A stretch of 64,000 bases of DNA from JAFMIT01 sp049421205 (GTDB lineage Bacteria > Actinomycetota > Actinomycetes > S36-B12 > UBA5976), in NCBI GenBank assembly GCA_049421205.1, contig JBMSMQ010000002.1, positions 1 to 64,000 on the forward strand, written 5' to 3'. This document shows, piece by piece, positions 34,586 through 42,948 of this stretch. The first letter of the stretch is position 1. Every line of letters begins with the position of its first letter. A program made the position numbers and the translations under genes. The notes under the pieces were generated by a model. The model was not told where the DNA came from and made no database searches. It saw only the letters and a program-made list of their open reading frames with translations.

Positions 34586-35039
34586 GACCTCTAGTTAATC
34601 CTGTGATGGTAATAATCACTTGAATAACTGCCGGGAGAACAAATATCGCTCCAAGTGTGCGCAACTCAAGACCTGCATCCGCTTGTAAATCATTGAGCAT
34701 AGTCAATGGTCGTACGAATTGACCGACAAGAGCGACGAAGATAGAAAGCAAAATTGAATAGGCTGCTACACCAAGCTGAAACCATATACCGGCTTGCCAC
34801 CAACTCTTCTTATAAAGAAAGCCTAAGACTGTGCCTAAGAGAAACATCAAAAACGCAAACAGAAAATCTGCCACGAAAAAATCGCTATTGCGCTCTACAT
34901 AATAAACACAGGTTCCTTCATTGACATAACATTCAACGTATGGCGATAACCAGATCCATAAGCCGCCCACAAACAAAGTGCCAAGAGTGAGACTCACGAG
35001 CCCCAGATAGTGTTTTGATTTGAGGATATTCATAAGCAA
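34554..35039 (-). CDS. Unidentified four-helix membrane protein
   Basis: A 161-residue protein with four predicted membrane segments (about 11-31, 53-74, 84-106 and 124-147). The first loop (about residues 32-52) is probably external and contains two cysteines (VECYVNEGTCVYY). The C-terminal tail is short and acidic. I do not recognise the family. It overlaps the dnaE stop by 10 nt at its start; the ATG two codons inside (MNILKSK) is an alternative start. It overlaps the HisA-like gene by up to 32 nt. Confidence 0.8.
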   Translation of the reverse strand: MLMNILKSKHYLGLVSLTLGTLFVGGLWIWLSPYVECYVNEGTCVYYVERNSDFFVADFLFAFLMFLLGTVLGFLYKKSWWQAGIWFQLGVAAYSILLSIFVALVGQFVRPLTMLNDLQADAGLELRTLGAIFVLPAVIQVIITITGLTRGHESEQGESDE

Positions 35040-38000
35040 TTCGGCCCTAGCAATGCCTTTAGCTCCCCGAAGAATGCTGGAGTCGGATCAACTTTGAACT
35101 GTTCGTTTATTTTCAGAGCAGTGACTCGAGAGCCATTGATGAGCCGGAATTGCACTTCGGTTGCTCCTGAATGATTGTGTAGCACTTCCTTCAATCTACT
35201 TAGGACATCTGCATTAAGTGATTGGGCGACAATCTTGATGACAACTGGCTGACTTGATGCAGAGACATCGAGCAGTTTGAAATCAAGGGCTATAAGTTTG
35301 GGAACATCAGTTTCACGTTTATCGACTCGAACAGTTGCTGCAACGATGGAATCTTCAGTCAGTAGACCCATATATTCTGCATAGACATTTGAAAAGACAA
35401 CTATTTCAACATCTCCGGTGACGTCTTCCAAGGTGATGTTGGCATAGGTTGAGCCGTTTCTTCTCGTTGTTTTACGAACCACCTCACGAATGAGTCCCGC
35501 TACCGTCACATTCGCACCTTCTGGCTGATCGAGTGCATCGACAACTGTGGTGTCGCTCGATTCCGAAACTATGTGTTCAATACCTCGAAGTGGATGGTCA
35601 CTTACATACAACCCAAGCATCTCACGTTCTGCCGTGAGGAGATCTGCACGATCCCATTCATCAATGGTGATGTCGAGTTTAATTCCCTCAGCGACCTCAT
35701 CATTTTCACTATTAGCCGTGTCATCGCCAAAAAGTGAGACGAAACCAGCTTCCTTTTCCCGCTTACGCTCCACCGTAATGTCAATTGCTTCACTGTGTAT
35801 AAGGGTGAGACCTTTTCGTGTTTGCCCAAGTGAATCAAAAGCCCCTGCTTTGATGAGGCTTTCATTGAGCCGTTTATTCAATGCCACTGTTTCAACTTTG
35901 GAGAGAAAATCAAGGTATGAAGTGAAAGATCCTTTGGACTGGCGGGTCTCAACTATACTTTGAACAACATTTGCTCCGACGTTTCGTATAGCAGTGAGAC
36001 CAAATCGAATAGAGTTTTCGATAGTTGTGAAATCTGCGTATGACTCGTTGATATCAGGTTGCAGTACTTCAATCCCCATTTTTCTGCACTCTGCAAGGTA
36101 AACCGCCAATTTACTTCGATCATCCTTCACCGAGGTGAGCAGTGCTGCCATATATTCTGCAGGATAGTTTGCTTTGAGGTAAGCAGTCCAATAAGAAATC
36201 AACCCGTAGGCGGCAGCGTGAGATTTATTGAATGCATAATCGGCAAATGGTTCAAGTGCTGACCACAATTTGTCAATCGAAGTGTCTGAAAATCCTCGCT
36301 CTTTCATTCCGCCTTCAAATCGAACCTTTTCCTTTTTCAGAATTTTCTGATCCTTCTTACCCATAGCTTTTCTGAGTAAATCTGCTTCTGCCAATGTGTA
36401 GCCTGCAAGTTGTTGCGCGATAGCCATCACTTGTTCCTGATAGACAGCAAGTCCAAATGTTTCTTTCAAGATTGGTTCAAGTGCTTCGGCTAAATCTGGA
36501 TGTAATGGTTCTATCTTCTTTCGATTATTTTTCCTATCAGCATATTCGTTGTGTGCATTTTCACCCATCGGTCCAGGTCGATAGAGCGCAAGTACTGCTG
36601 CAATATCGTCAAAAGATGTTGGGCTGAGTGAACGCAGAAGTGTTCTCATTGCGACACCGTCTAGCTGAAACACCCCGAGCGTGTCCCCTCGTGATAAGAG
36701 TTCGTACGTTGGTTTGTTATCAAGCGGCAAGTCTTCTAATACTATTGTGATGCCACGATTTCTCTCAATAATCTTTAAACAGTCATCCATAATGCCCAGA
36801 TTTCGTAGCCCAAGAAAGTCCATCTTGAGAAGTCCAAGTTTTTCGCATACCACCATATCCCATTGGGTGATGATGGTTCCTTCACTTGGTTTTTTCATCA
36901 AAGGCAGAACTTCAATTAACGGTTTTGACGAGAGAATTACTCCTGCGGCATGAGAACCATATTGACGTTTTGCACCCTCAAGTCCTCGCGCGGTATCAAC
37001 TATCTTTTTATAATCTTCACGCGACTCATACAATTTTCGAAATTCGCCCGCTTCTTTGTAACGCGAATTTTTCGGATCGAATACCTCATACAGAGCCATT
37101 TCTTTACCCATGACCGCTGGAGGCATTGCTTTGGTTAATTCATCGCCCGCGGCATAGGGCATTTCAAGAATCCGAGCAGAATCGCGAATGGCATTTTTCG
37201 CCTTCAACGACCCGAACGTGATGATCTGTGCAACTCGATCCGATCCATATTTAGTCACTGCATATTCGATCATCTCGCCACGTCTGGCATCATCGAAATC
37301 GATATCGATGTCAGGCATAGATATACGTTCAGGATTTAAAAATCGCTCAAACAACAAACCATGCTCAATAGGATCAAGTTCTGTGATTCCAAGCGCCCAA
37401 GCTATAAGTGCTCCTGCAGCAGAACCACGCCCAGGACCGACTCGTATGCCCACTTTTTTTGCGTGACTGATGAGGTCTGCGACAACCAGAAAGTATCCAG
37501 AGAAATTCATTTTCGAGATGACGCTTAACTCATAATCAGCACGTTCAAGGTATTCAGATGGAATGTCGCGGTTGAGTTTCTTAAATCGAATTGCTAATCC
37601 ATCAAGAACCAATTTCTTCAGATATGAATTCTCATCCATATCAGCGGGAACATCGAATACTGGTAATAGATTCTGGTTTTCCACAAATTCAACATTGCAG
37701 CGTTCGGCAATAAGCAATGTGTTTGAAATCGCTTCAGGTACTTCAGAGAAAAGTATTTCCATCTCATCGACGGTTTTAAGGTAGAACTCCTCAGATTCAA
37801 ATCGCCATCTTTTTGGATCGGCAAGGGTTCCGGCGGTTTGTACACACAGTAAAGCATCGTGGCTGACCGAATCTTCAGCTCTGATGTAATGCAGATCATT
37901 GGTAGCAACAAGCGGGATTCCAAGGTCTCTCGAAATCTGAATCAATCCTTGTCGTACTTTTCGTTCAATATCAATTCCGTGCTCCATAATCTCGACAAAG

Positions 38001-38575
38001 AAATTACCTGCACCGAATAAGTCACGGTAACTTGCAGCTGCTTCGAGTGCACGTTTATAGTTTCCTGCGAGTAACCACTTTTGAACTTCACCTGATGGGC
38101 AACCAGTTGTCGCAATGATGCCTTTTCCAAATCGCTCCAGGAGATCACGATCAAATCGTGGCCATTTTCCGTATTGTCCCTCGATGGATGCAAGCGACGC
38201 GATTTTGAAGAGATTATGCATCCCTTCTGTGGTCTCTGCCCACATTGTCATATGTGTGTAATTCAATCGACCAACGCTGAGGTTTGCTCCCTCATCAAGA
38301 TCACCACTGATTTGTGCATCGAATTCGAATGGACCCTTTGTGAAACGACTTCCGACCGGAAGGTAATACCCTTCCATTCCAATAATGGGCTTAATTCCAG
38401 CATTTTTTGCAGACTTATAGAACTCAAAAGCACCAAACAGATTCCCGTGATCGGTAATGGCAATCGCTGGCATTCCTAATTCGGCCGCAGCAATCGTGAG
38501 TTGCTTTACATTGGATAAACCATCAAGTATCGAGTATTCAGTGTGATTATGTAGGTGTACAAAGTTTTTTGACAC
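35030..38575 (-). CDS. dnaE: DNA polymerase III alpha subunit
   Basis: Replicative polymerase of about 1181 residues. The N-terminal PHP domain shows FVHLHNHTEYSILDGL and AITDHGNLFGAFEF. The catalytic palm has GPGRGSAAGALIAW and the aspartates in MPDIDIDFDDARRGEM, and the fingers and thumb include NKSHAAAYGLISYW. A helix-hairpin-helix and an OB fold (VTVAGLIREV) follow. Length and the intact PHP domain match actinobacterial DnaE1, which has PHP-based proofreading in mycobacteria. GTG at 38575 has GAAGGGA eight bases upstream and is preferred over GTG at 38581, which is too close to it. Confidence 0.96.
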   Translation of the reverse strand: MSKNFVHLHNHTEYSILDGLSNVKQLTIAAAELGMPAIAITDHGNLFGAFEFYKSAKNAGIKPIIGMEGYYLPVGSRFTKGPFEFDAQISGDLDEGANLSVGRLNYTHMTMWAETTEGMHNLFKIASLASIEGQYGKWPRFDRDLLERFGKGIIATTGCPSGEVQKWLLAGNYKRALEAAASYRDLFGAGNFFVEIMEHGIDIERKVRQGLIQISRDLGIPLVATNDLHYIRAEDSVSHDALLCVQTAGTLADPKRWRFESEEFYLKTVDEMEILFSEVPEAISNTLLIAERCNVEFVENQNLLPVFDVPADMDENSYLKKLVLDGLAIRFKKLNRDIPSEYLERADYELSVISKMNFSGYFLVVADLISHAKKVGIRVGPGRGSAAGALIAWALGITELDPIEHGLLFERFLNPERISMPDIDIDFDDARRGEMIEYAVTKYGSDRVAQIITFGSLKAKNAIRDSARILEMPYAAGDELTKAMPPAVMGKEMALYEVFDPKNSRYKEAGEFRKLYESREDYKKIVDTARGLEGAKRQYGSHAAGVILSSKPLIEVLPLMKKPSEGTIITQWDMVVCEKLGLLKMDFLGLRNLGIMDDCLKIIERNRGITIVLEDLPLDNKPTYELLSRGDTLGVFQLDGVAMRTLLRSLSPTSFDDIAAVLALYRPGPMGENAHNEYADRKNNRKKIEPLHPDLAEALEPILKETFGLAVYQEQVMAIAQQLAGYTLAEADLLRKAMGKKDQKILKKEKVRFEGGMKERGFSDTSIDKLWSALEPFADYAFNKSHAAAYGLISYWTAYLKANYPAEYMAALLTSVKDDRSKLAVYLAECRKMGIEVLQPDINESYADFTTIENSIRFGLTAIRNVGANVVQSIVETRQSKGSFTSYLDFLSKVETVALNKRLNESLIKAGAFDSLGQTRKGLTLIHSEAIDITVERKREKEAGFVSLFGDDTANSENDEVAEGIKLDITIDEWDRADLLTAEREMLGLYVSDHPLRGIEHIVSESSDTTVVDALDQPEGANVTVAGLIREVVRKTTRRNGSTYANITLEDVTGDVEIVVFSNVYAEYMGLLTEDSIVAATVRVDKRETDVPKLIALDFKLLDVSASSQPVVIKIVAQSLNADVLSRLKEVLHNHSGATEVQFRLINGSRVTALKINEQFKVDPTPAFFGELKALLGPNCL

Positions 38576-38633
38576 GTACACAATCCCTTCAAATCAGTAG
38601 GACACACTACAAGTGAGTTAGGGGAAGATGAAG

Positions 38634-38669
38634 GAATCTAGGCGGAGATGACTATCACAGCCTAGATTC
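38634..38669 (-). terminator. Terminator-like 10-bp inverted repeat between Bax-inhibitor gene and dnaE
   Basis: GAATCTAGGC (38634-38643) and GCCTAGATTC (38660-38669) are perfect complements with a 16-nt loop, 9 bp downstream of the stop of the Bax-inhibitor-like gene and about 60 bp before dnaE. On the minus strand the 3' flank (CTTCATCTTCCCC) is pyrimidine-rich but lacks a run of Us, so intrinsic termination is possible but not textbook. Confidence 0.5.
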
Positions 38670-38677
38670 GGTCGAAC

Positions 38678-39403
38678 TTAGTCGTTGCCGCGAAGAATCG
38701 CGAGCAACCGCAAAATTTCGATGTACATCCAAATCAATGTCACCATCAATCCAAATGCAAGACGCCATTCAAAATCTGCATCGACTCCTGCTTGTGCAGC
38801 TTGCTCAATGTCAGCAAAATCAAGTACCAGGGTTACGGATGCAAGTCCAACTCCAACCAGAGCAATTAGCCAACCTAGCGAAGTGCCGTACGCCGAATTA
38901 CCGGTAAACAAAGCGATAAGAAGATTCAGAACTGCAAAACCCATGTAGCCAAGTAACGCGAACGTCAAAATCTGACGAAACTTACTTGTGACACGGATCC
39001 ATTGCTGGCGATATGCAACAAACATAATGCCTGCGGTGATTAATGTTGCAGAAAGTGCATTCATGACAATGCCTTCATACGCAGTTTCAAAAATCAAGGA
39101 AATTCCGCCAACGAATACACCTTGAACGGCAGCATATGCAAGCATGACACCAATGCGAACTTTCTTGCTGAAAGATGCCCAGAGCGCAAGTCCAAGTCCA
39201 ACAAACATCGCTGGGAAAATCAGACCGATCAATTGCATCTGCCACGTCACGATTGCAGTAACAAGGAAAATCGCAAACAGCGTCATTGCCCGATTGAGTG
39301 TTCCTTCAATTGTCATTTTCCTTGTGGAAATCGTTGGAACTTCTACACCTGCAGGTGAATACTCAATACTGCCAAGGGCACGGTTCAGAACTGGGTTAGA
39401 CAT
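38678..39403 (-). CDS. Bax inhibitor-1/YccA-family membrane protein
   Basis: A 241-residue protein with about seven membrane segments after a 35-residue polar N terminus. The end of the protein has the aspartate-containing helices LVLDFADIEQAAQAG and the WRLAFGLMVTLIWMYIEILRLL segment typical of the Bax1-I/YccA family. Actinobacterial members keep the layout NPVLNRA near the N terminus, as here. Relatives act as pH-sensitive calcium leak channels or modulate membrane protease FtsH in other bacteria; no role is proven in Actinobacteria. It has a strong GGAGGAAAC ribosome binding site before ATG. Confidence 0.88.
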   Translation of the reverse strand: MSNPVLNRALGSIEYSPAGVEVPTISTRKMTIEGTLNRAMTLFAIFLVTAIVTWQMQLIGLIFPAMFVGLGLALWASFSKKVRIGVMLAYAAVQGVFVGGISLIFETAYEGIVMNALSATLITAGIMFVAYRQQWIRVTSKFRQILTFALLGYMGFAVLNLLIALFTGNSAYGTSLGWLIALVGVGLASVTLVLDFADIEQAAQAGVDADFEWRLAFGLMVTLIWMYIEILRLLAILRGND

Positions 39404-39470
39404 GTTTCCTCCTATGAGTGCTTAACGTCTTAATCAGGGGATATATTCCACCTGAAACCTGACATTTTTG

Positions 39471-40328
39471 CTACGCCAAATCGTCGAGTTTGGCAAAAAC
39501 ATCCGAATTCAGGGTGATTTGCGCTGATTGGCAATTCTCATCGAGGTGAATCACCGAGGAAGTTCCTGGGATTGGCAGCATCACTTTTGACTTGGCGAGG
39601 AGCCACGCCAAAGCGAGTTGTGAGCCCGTGTGCCCGGTTTCCTCACTTATGTCACCGAGCTTGCTATTGAGAGAATCGACGTCCGCTCCCCCTAATGGAA
39701 ACCAGGGGATGAAACCAATTCCCTCTTCTTCGCAATAGCGAAGGACATCCTCTGAACCTCGGACTTGAATGTTATACAGATTCTGAACGGTCACTATTCT
39801 TACTATTTGGGATGCCTCTTTGATTTGATCGACGCTGACTTCTGATAGACCAACGTGTTTAATTTTTCCCGCTTCCTGCGCTTCTTTCAATACTCCAATC
39901 TGTTCGGCTAATGGAAAACCATCGTCGATTCTGTGAAGTTGATACAAGTCGATGGTATCCACTTTGAGTCGACGCAATGACATTTCGATACATTGTTTGA
40001 GGTATGCAGGATGTCCACACGCTGCCCACTGTCCGGGTCCTTGCCGTGTCAATCCACCTTTTGTTGCGATGACAACTTCTCGATATGGGCGTAGAGTTTC
40101 AGCGATAAGAACCTCCGACACTTCAGGTCCATATGAATCTGCAGTATCAATGAAATTCACTCCATTTGCTACCGCTCGTCGAAGTACTGCTTTTGCACTA
40201 TCAACATCTGCTGGAAATCCCCACACCCCTGGCCCTGTTATTCGCATTGCACCAAAGCCAAGTCGATATATTTCTAGCGGGTCAGAATCCGCACCAAGTT
40301 TGAATTTTCCTGATTGTTCCACAAACAT
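39471..40328 (-). CDS. Aldo/keto reductase
   Basis: NADPH-dependent oxidoreductase of 285 residues with a TIM-barrel fold. The N-terminal GFGAMRITGPGVWG, the catalytic Asp-Tyr motif in NFIDTADSYGPEVSE, the catalytic Lys in VIATKGG, LYQLHRIDD (His), GLSEVSVDQ and the cofactor end MLPIPGTSSVIHLDEN are all visible. It is closest in pattern to the small bacterial YdbC/PdxI-like and related AKRs; the substrate cannot be inferred. It lies between the RluD-family gene and the Bax-inhibitor gene on the same strand, with 21 and 67 bp gaps. Confidence 0.9.
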   Translation of the reverse strand: MFVEQSGKFKLGADSDPLEIYRLGFGAMRITGPGVWGFPADVDSAKAVLRRAVANGVNFIDTADSYGPEVSEVLIAETLRPYREVVIATKGGLTRQGPGQWAACGHPAYLKQCIEMSLRRLKVDTIDLYQLHRIDDGFPLAEQIGVLKEAQEAGKIKHVGLSEVSVDQIKEASQIVRIVTVQNLYNIQVRGSEDVLRYCEEEGIGFIPWFPLGGADVDSLNSKLGDISEETGHTGSQLALAWLLAKSKVMLPIPGTSSVIHLDENCQSAQITLNSDVFAKLDDLA

Positions 40329-40349
40329 GGATGAAGTGTACGCGAGAGT

Positions 40350-41273
40350 TCAAAGTGTTCTCAGTGTTTCAAGTGCTTTCTCTAAATCCTCTGGATATGG
40401 TGAGTGAAACGTGAGTTGCTCACCGGTGAGTGGGTGCATAATTTCGAGGCGAAGCGCATGTAGCCACTGATGGGTCAAACCTAACTTTTGACTGAGCGTT
40501 GGATCTGCTCCATACATTTCATCTCCTACACACGGATGCTTCAATGCAGAAAAGTGCACTCGAATCTGATGAGTTCTTCCAGTTTCAAGTTGAACCTCTA
40601 CTAATGACCCGTATGACATTGCTTCGAGTGTGACGTAATGCGTTAGCGCATCTCGTCCACCTGCCATCACCGCAAATTTGTAGTCGTGCTGTGGATGTCG
40701 CGCTATTGGTGCATCGATTGAACCTTCACTTGGATCTAATCGTCCTTGGACGAGTGCATGGTAAGTTTTCGAAACACTTCGTTTACGAAATTGATCCTTC
40801 AGGTGCGCATAGGCATATTCACTTTTTGCAACAACCATACAACCTGACGTGCCAACATCAAGCCGTTGAACAATCCCCTGACGTTCACTTGCACCACTGG
40901 TGGCAATGCGTATTCCTCGCTCGGCAAGCGCCCCTAATACATCGAATCCCTCCCATCCAAGTGATGGATGTGAGGCAATCCCTGAAGGTTTATCAATCAC
41001 CACAATATCGCTGTCTTCATAAATGACTGAAAGATTCTCCACTCTCGCAGGTACGATTTTTACTTCGCGAATGACATCGGAAAAATCTGCTACTACCCAA
41101 TCATCCGAATACACACGGGTATTTGGAAGCGCACTCTTGCCATTGATTTTGATGAATCCTGATTGCAGGGCTTCTTGAACTTTTGTTCGGCTAATTCCCA
41201 ACAATGTCGAGATGACTGAATCTGCTCGATCTCCCGATATTCCATCTGGAATTGCGAAATTATGTCTTGACAT
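40350..41273 (-). CDS. RluA/RluD-family 23S rRNA pseudouridine synthase
   Basis: Converts uridines to pseudouridine in RNA. The N-terminal S4 domain (about 1-70, RADSVISTLLGISRTKVQEAL) precedes the catalytic domain with the active-site Asp in VQRLDVGTSGCMVVAK, then VSKTYHALVQG, and LETGRTHQIRVHFSALKHPCVGD. The usual HRLD reads QRLD here; the catalytic Asp is kept. ATG at 41273 gives MSRHNFAIPDG and follows lspA by 4 bp; the frame is open to 41309 inside lspA. The lspA-rluD pairing is conserved in many bacteria. The exact target uridines are not inferable. Confidence 0.92.
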   Translation of the reverse strand: MSRHNFAIPDGISGDRADSVISTLLGISRTKVQEALQSGFIKINGKSALPNTRVYSDDWVVADFSDVIREVKIVPARVENLSVIYEDSDIVVIDKPSGIASHPSLGWEGFDVLGALAERGIRIATSGASERQGIVQRLDVGTSGCMVVAKSEYAYAHLKDQFRKRSVSKTYHALVQGRLDPSEGSIDAPIARHPQHDYKFAVMAGGRDALTHYVTLEAMSYGSLVEVQLETGRTHQIRVHFSALKHPCVGDEMYGADPTLSQKLGLTHQWLHALRLEIMHPLTGEQLTFHSPYPEDLEKALETLRTL

Positions 41274-41277
41274 AGTT

Positions 41278-41742
41278 TTACTTGTAATCAATTCCTCGTA
41301 GGGAGGCAATCACAATTATTGCAACGGCAGTGCTCATTGAAGCGTCAGCAACGTTAAAGATTGGCCAATACGGCATCATCAAAAAATCAATTACATGGCC
41401 TTGCCCAATTCCAGGCTCGTTCACGATCCGATCAATGAGATTTCCGATAGCGCCACCTAATCCCAAGCCAGCAGCAATTTTCCATGGGGTGGTAGTGATT
41501 CGGTTGGCAAAAACCAGAATAAAAATTGCAAAAGCAATTGCAAAGAGTGTGAAGACCCAGGTTGCATCAGTAAAAATACTAAAAGCCGCACCTGGGTTGT
41601 ATACGAGATTAAATTGCAGTAGCGATCCGATTACTTCTTGAGGTTTGCCGAACTGCAGATTGTTCTCAGCCCAAACTTTCGTGATTCGATCTACGACGAT
41701 AAGGGGCGATGCGATAACAAGTAGCCGTGCACGCGTATTCAC
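41278..41742 (-). CDS. lspA: Lipoprotein signal peptidase II
   Basis: Membrane aspartyl protease that removes lipoprotein signal peptides after Lgt action. The 154-residue protein has four membrane segments. The two catalytic aspartates lie in GGAIGNLIDRIVN and FNVADASMST; HVIDFLMMPYWPIFN lies between. It sits 9 bp downstream of the DksA-type gene and 4 bp before the RluD-family gene. Its likely substrates include the SCO1-like lipoprotein and the ABC binding lipoprotein encoded in this window. Confidence 0.96.
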   Translation of the reverse strand: MNTRARLLVIASPLIVVDRITKVWAENNLQFGKPQEVIGSLLQFNLVYNPGAAFSIFTDATWVFTLFAIAFAIFILVFANRITTTPWKIAAGLGLGGAIGNLIDRIVNEPGIGQGHVIDFLMMPYWPIFNVADASMSTAVAIIVIASLRGIDYK

Positions 41743-41751
41743 ACGCCGAGG

Positions 41752-42732
41752 CTACAATGCCGCTTTGTCAGCAGCCTCTTTGCACCGAATACACATGGTG
41801 GCATATGGATTAGCCTCCTGAAGCCGTAGTTTGCCAATTGGCTTACCGCATTCTTCACATAATCCGAAAACTTTACTTTCTAAGCGAAGTAGCGCGAGCT
41901 GAGTTTCTTCGACTTTCATTTGAGCAAGATCCACTTTGGAAATCTGCATTTCGCGTTCAAGTGTCATATTTCCAGTATCGGCAGTTTCAGCTCCTGCGCC
42001 ATCGTCAGTGTTCTCAATTAACTCAGTTAGGACTCGTTGTGCAATTGCTAAGTCTTCGCGCCTTTCGATGAGATCCGCTTCAAAAACTTTTCGCATCGCT
42101 TTAAGTTCTGCACCTGTCCACATCGAATCATCGTCCTGCACACGTTCTTTTTCTCGTGGCTTGCTGTCGGGTTGTTTGATGGCTTGAGAAAACTCAATTG
42201 CACCTTGATGATCAAGTGGAATTGGTTCAGGAATTTCGTCTGGGGCATAAATGTATTTCCTGCCACGTTTTACCGGTTGCTTATCGCTATCATCTTCAAT
42301 TAACGGTGATTTAACGTCTTTGGTTTTTTCCTTGGGTATAGCAACTTTCGCTGGAGTCGCTTTCTTGGCTTCTGGTTTTGAGGCGGCTTTTTTCGCGGCT
42401 GGCTTCGCTGTGGGGGTTTTACCTCGAGGTTTCGCCGGCGACTTCTTTGCGACCTTCTTAGTATCTTTCTTTGAAGACTTCGTCGTGCTCGTCGTCTTTG
42501 GAGCCGCTTTCTTCGCGACCTTCTTCACGACCTTTTTAGCGACAGGTTTCTTCACGACCTTTTTAGCGACAGGTTTCTTCACGACCTTTTTAGCGACAGT
42601 TTTCTTCGCGACCTTTTTTACCGCCTTTTTAGCGACAGGTTTCTTCACGGCCTTTTTAGCAGTAGCTTTTTTGACAACTTTTTTCGCCACTTTCTTGGCA
42701 ACCGATTTACCTGCTGTCTTCTTGACTGCCAT
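41752..42732 (-). CDS. DksA/TraR-type zinc-finger protein with lysine-rich histone-H1-like N-terminal half
   Basis: About 326 residues from ATG 42732, which has GGAGG at ideal spacing; the frame is open to 42900 but lacks support there. Residues 1 to about 150 are a low-complexity Lys/Ala/Val/Pro tract of KKVAKKxVKKP units resembling eukaryotic H1 tails. A short linker and acidic segment follow. The C-terminal 110 residues hold a coiled-coil-like helix pair (LKAMRKVFEADLIERREDL) and a C4 zinc finger (CEECGKPIG then CIRCKE). Actinobacteria commonly have such a gene next to lspA and ileS. The basic tail probably binds nucleic acid; whether the DksA part acts on RNA polymerase is unknown. Confidence 0.88.
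   Translation of the reverse strand: MAVKKTAGKSVAKKVAKKVVKKATAKKAVKKPVAKKAVKKVAKKTVAKKVVKKPVAKKVVKKPVAKKVVKKVAKKAAPKTTSTTKSSKKDTKKVAKKSPAKPRGKTPTAKPAAKKAASKPEAKKATPAKVAIPKEKTKDVKSPLIEDDSDKQPVKRGRKYIYAPDEIPEPIPLDHQGAIEFSQAIKQPDSKPREKERVQDDDSMWTGAELKAMRKVFEADLIERREDLAIAQRVLTELIENTDDGAGAETADTGNMTLEREMQISKVDLAQMKVEETQLALLRLESKVFGLCEECGKPIGKLRLQEANPYATMCIRCKEAADKAAL
42527..42607. repeat. Three tandem 27-bp units in the lysine-rich coding region
   Basis: Two identical consecutive 27-bp copies (42527-42553, 42554-42580) and a third with a single mismatch (42581-42607). Each encodes nine residues of the PVAKKVVKK type on the minus strand. Looser copies flank them across about 42500-42690. Such repeats make the tract prone to in-frame length change. 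Confidence 0.85.
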
Positions 42733-42741
42733 TTCCCACCT

Positions 42742-42773
42742 CCGATGTGCGGGCGAAGGGTAGCGTACATCGG
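42742..42773. promoter_or_regulatory. Inverted repeat over the candidate promoter of the DksA-type gene
   Basis: CCGATGT (42742-42748) and ACATCGG (42767-42773) are perfect complements separated by 18 bp. They bracket a candidate -10 (TACCCT on the minus strand, 42762-42757); a candidate -35 (TTGCCT, 42784-42779) lies 16 bp farther upstream. The downstream arm abuts the GGAGG ribosome binding site. It could be an operator or, if transcription starts farther upstream, an RNA hairpin. Confidence 0.35.
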
Positions 42774-42784
42774 TGTAAAGGCAA

Positions 42785-42948
42785 GGTTTTGAAGCCCACT
42801 TTTCATACTGCCACTGATGCTCTAGCCTTCGCTCGCACTTGCAGGGACTTTGCAACAGCGTGCTCACTTTCTGAACCAGAACGAACTCGCGCTGAAGCAT
42901 TGAGGATGTTCACCTAGTCTCTGCCTCCCGACGAAGGAAAGGTTCGAG
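42785..42948. other. Divergent intergenic region
   Basis: This is most of the largest gap in the window, between the divergent DksA-type gene and the ABC transporter operon. It should hold the promoter of the transporter-ileS run, but I found no convincing -35/-10 pair. AAGGAAAGG before the binding protein ATG (42949) is the ribosome binding site. No tRNA, riboswitch or small ORF was recognised. Confidence 0.5.

Noticed and set aside
33861..34600. trp leader peptide/attenuator before trpE
   Set aside because: trpE overlaps the HisA-like gene; no Trp-rich short ORF or terminator is present there. TrpE instead keeps its feedback motif LLES.
39404..39470. Terminator between aldo/keto reductase and Bax-inhibitor-like gene
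   Set aside because: Only a 5-bp TCAGG/CCTGA repeat with a 12-nt loop and no U run; too weak to call.
42500..42700. CRISPR-like or satellite repeat
   Set aside because: The repeats are contiguous 27-bp units in frame with a low-complexity coding tract, with no spacers and no cas genes.
42251..42763. 170-residue plus-strand ORF rich in Phe, Ala and Thr
   Set aside because: It is the antisense of the lysine-rich DksA-type gene; AAG/AAA-rich codons give stop-free Phe/Leu-type codons on the other strand. It has no ribosome binding site or family features.
42733..42900. N-terminal extension of the DksA-type protein to 42900
   Set aside because: The extension lies in the promoter region, has unrelated composition, and the GGAGG ribosome binding site supports ATG at 42732.
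42733..42948. tRNA or small RNA in the largest gap
   Set aside because: No cloverleaf-compatible arms, no CCA-adjacent acceptor pairing and no T-loop consensus in proper context were found on either strand.
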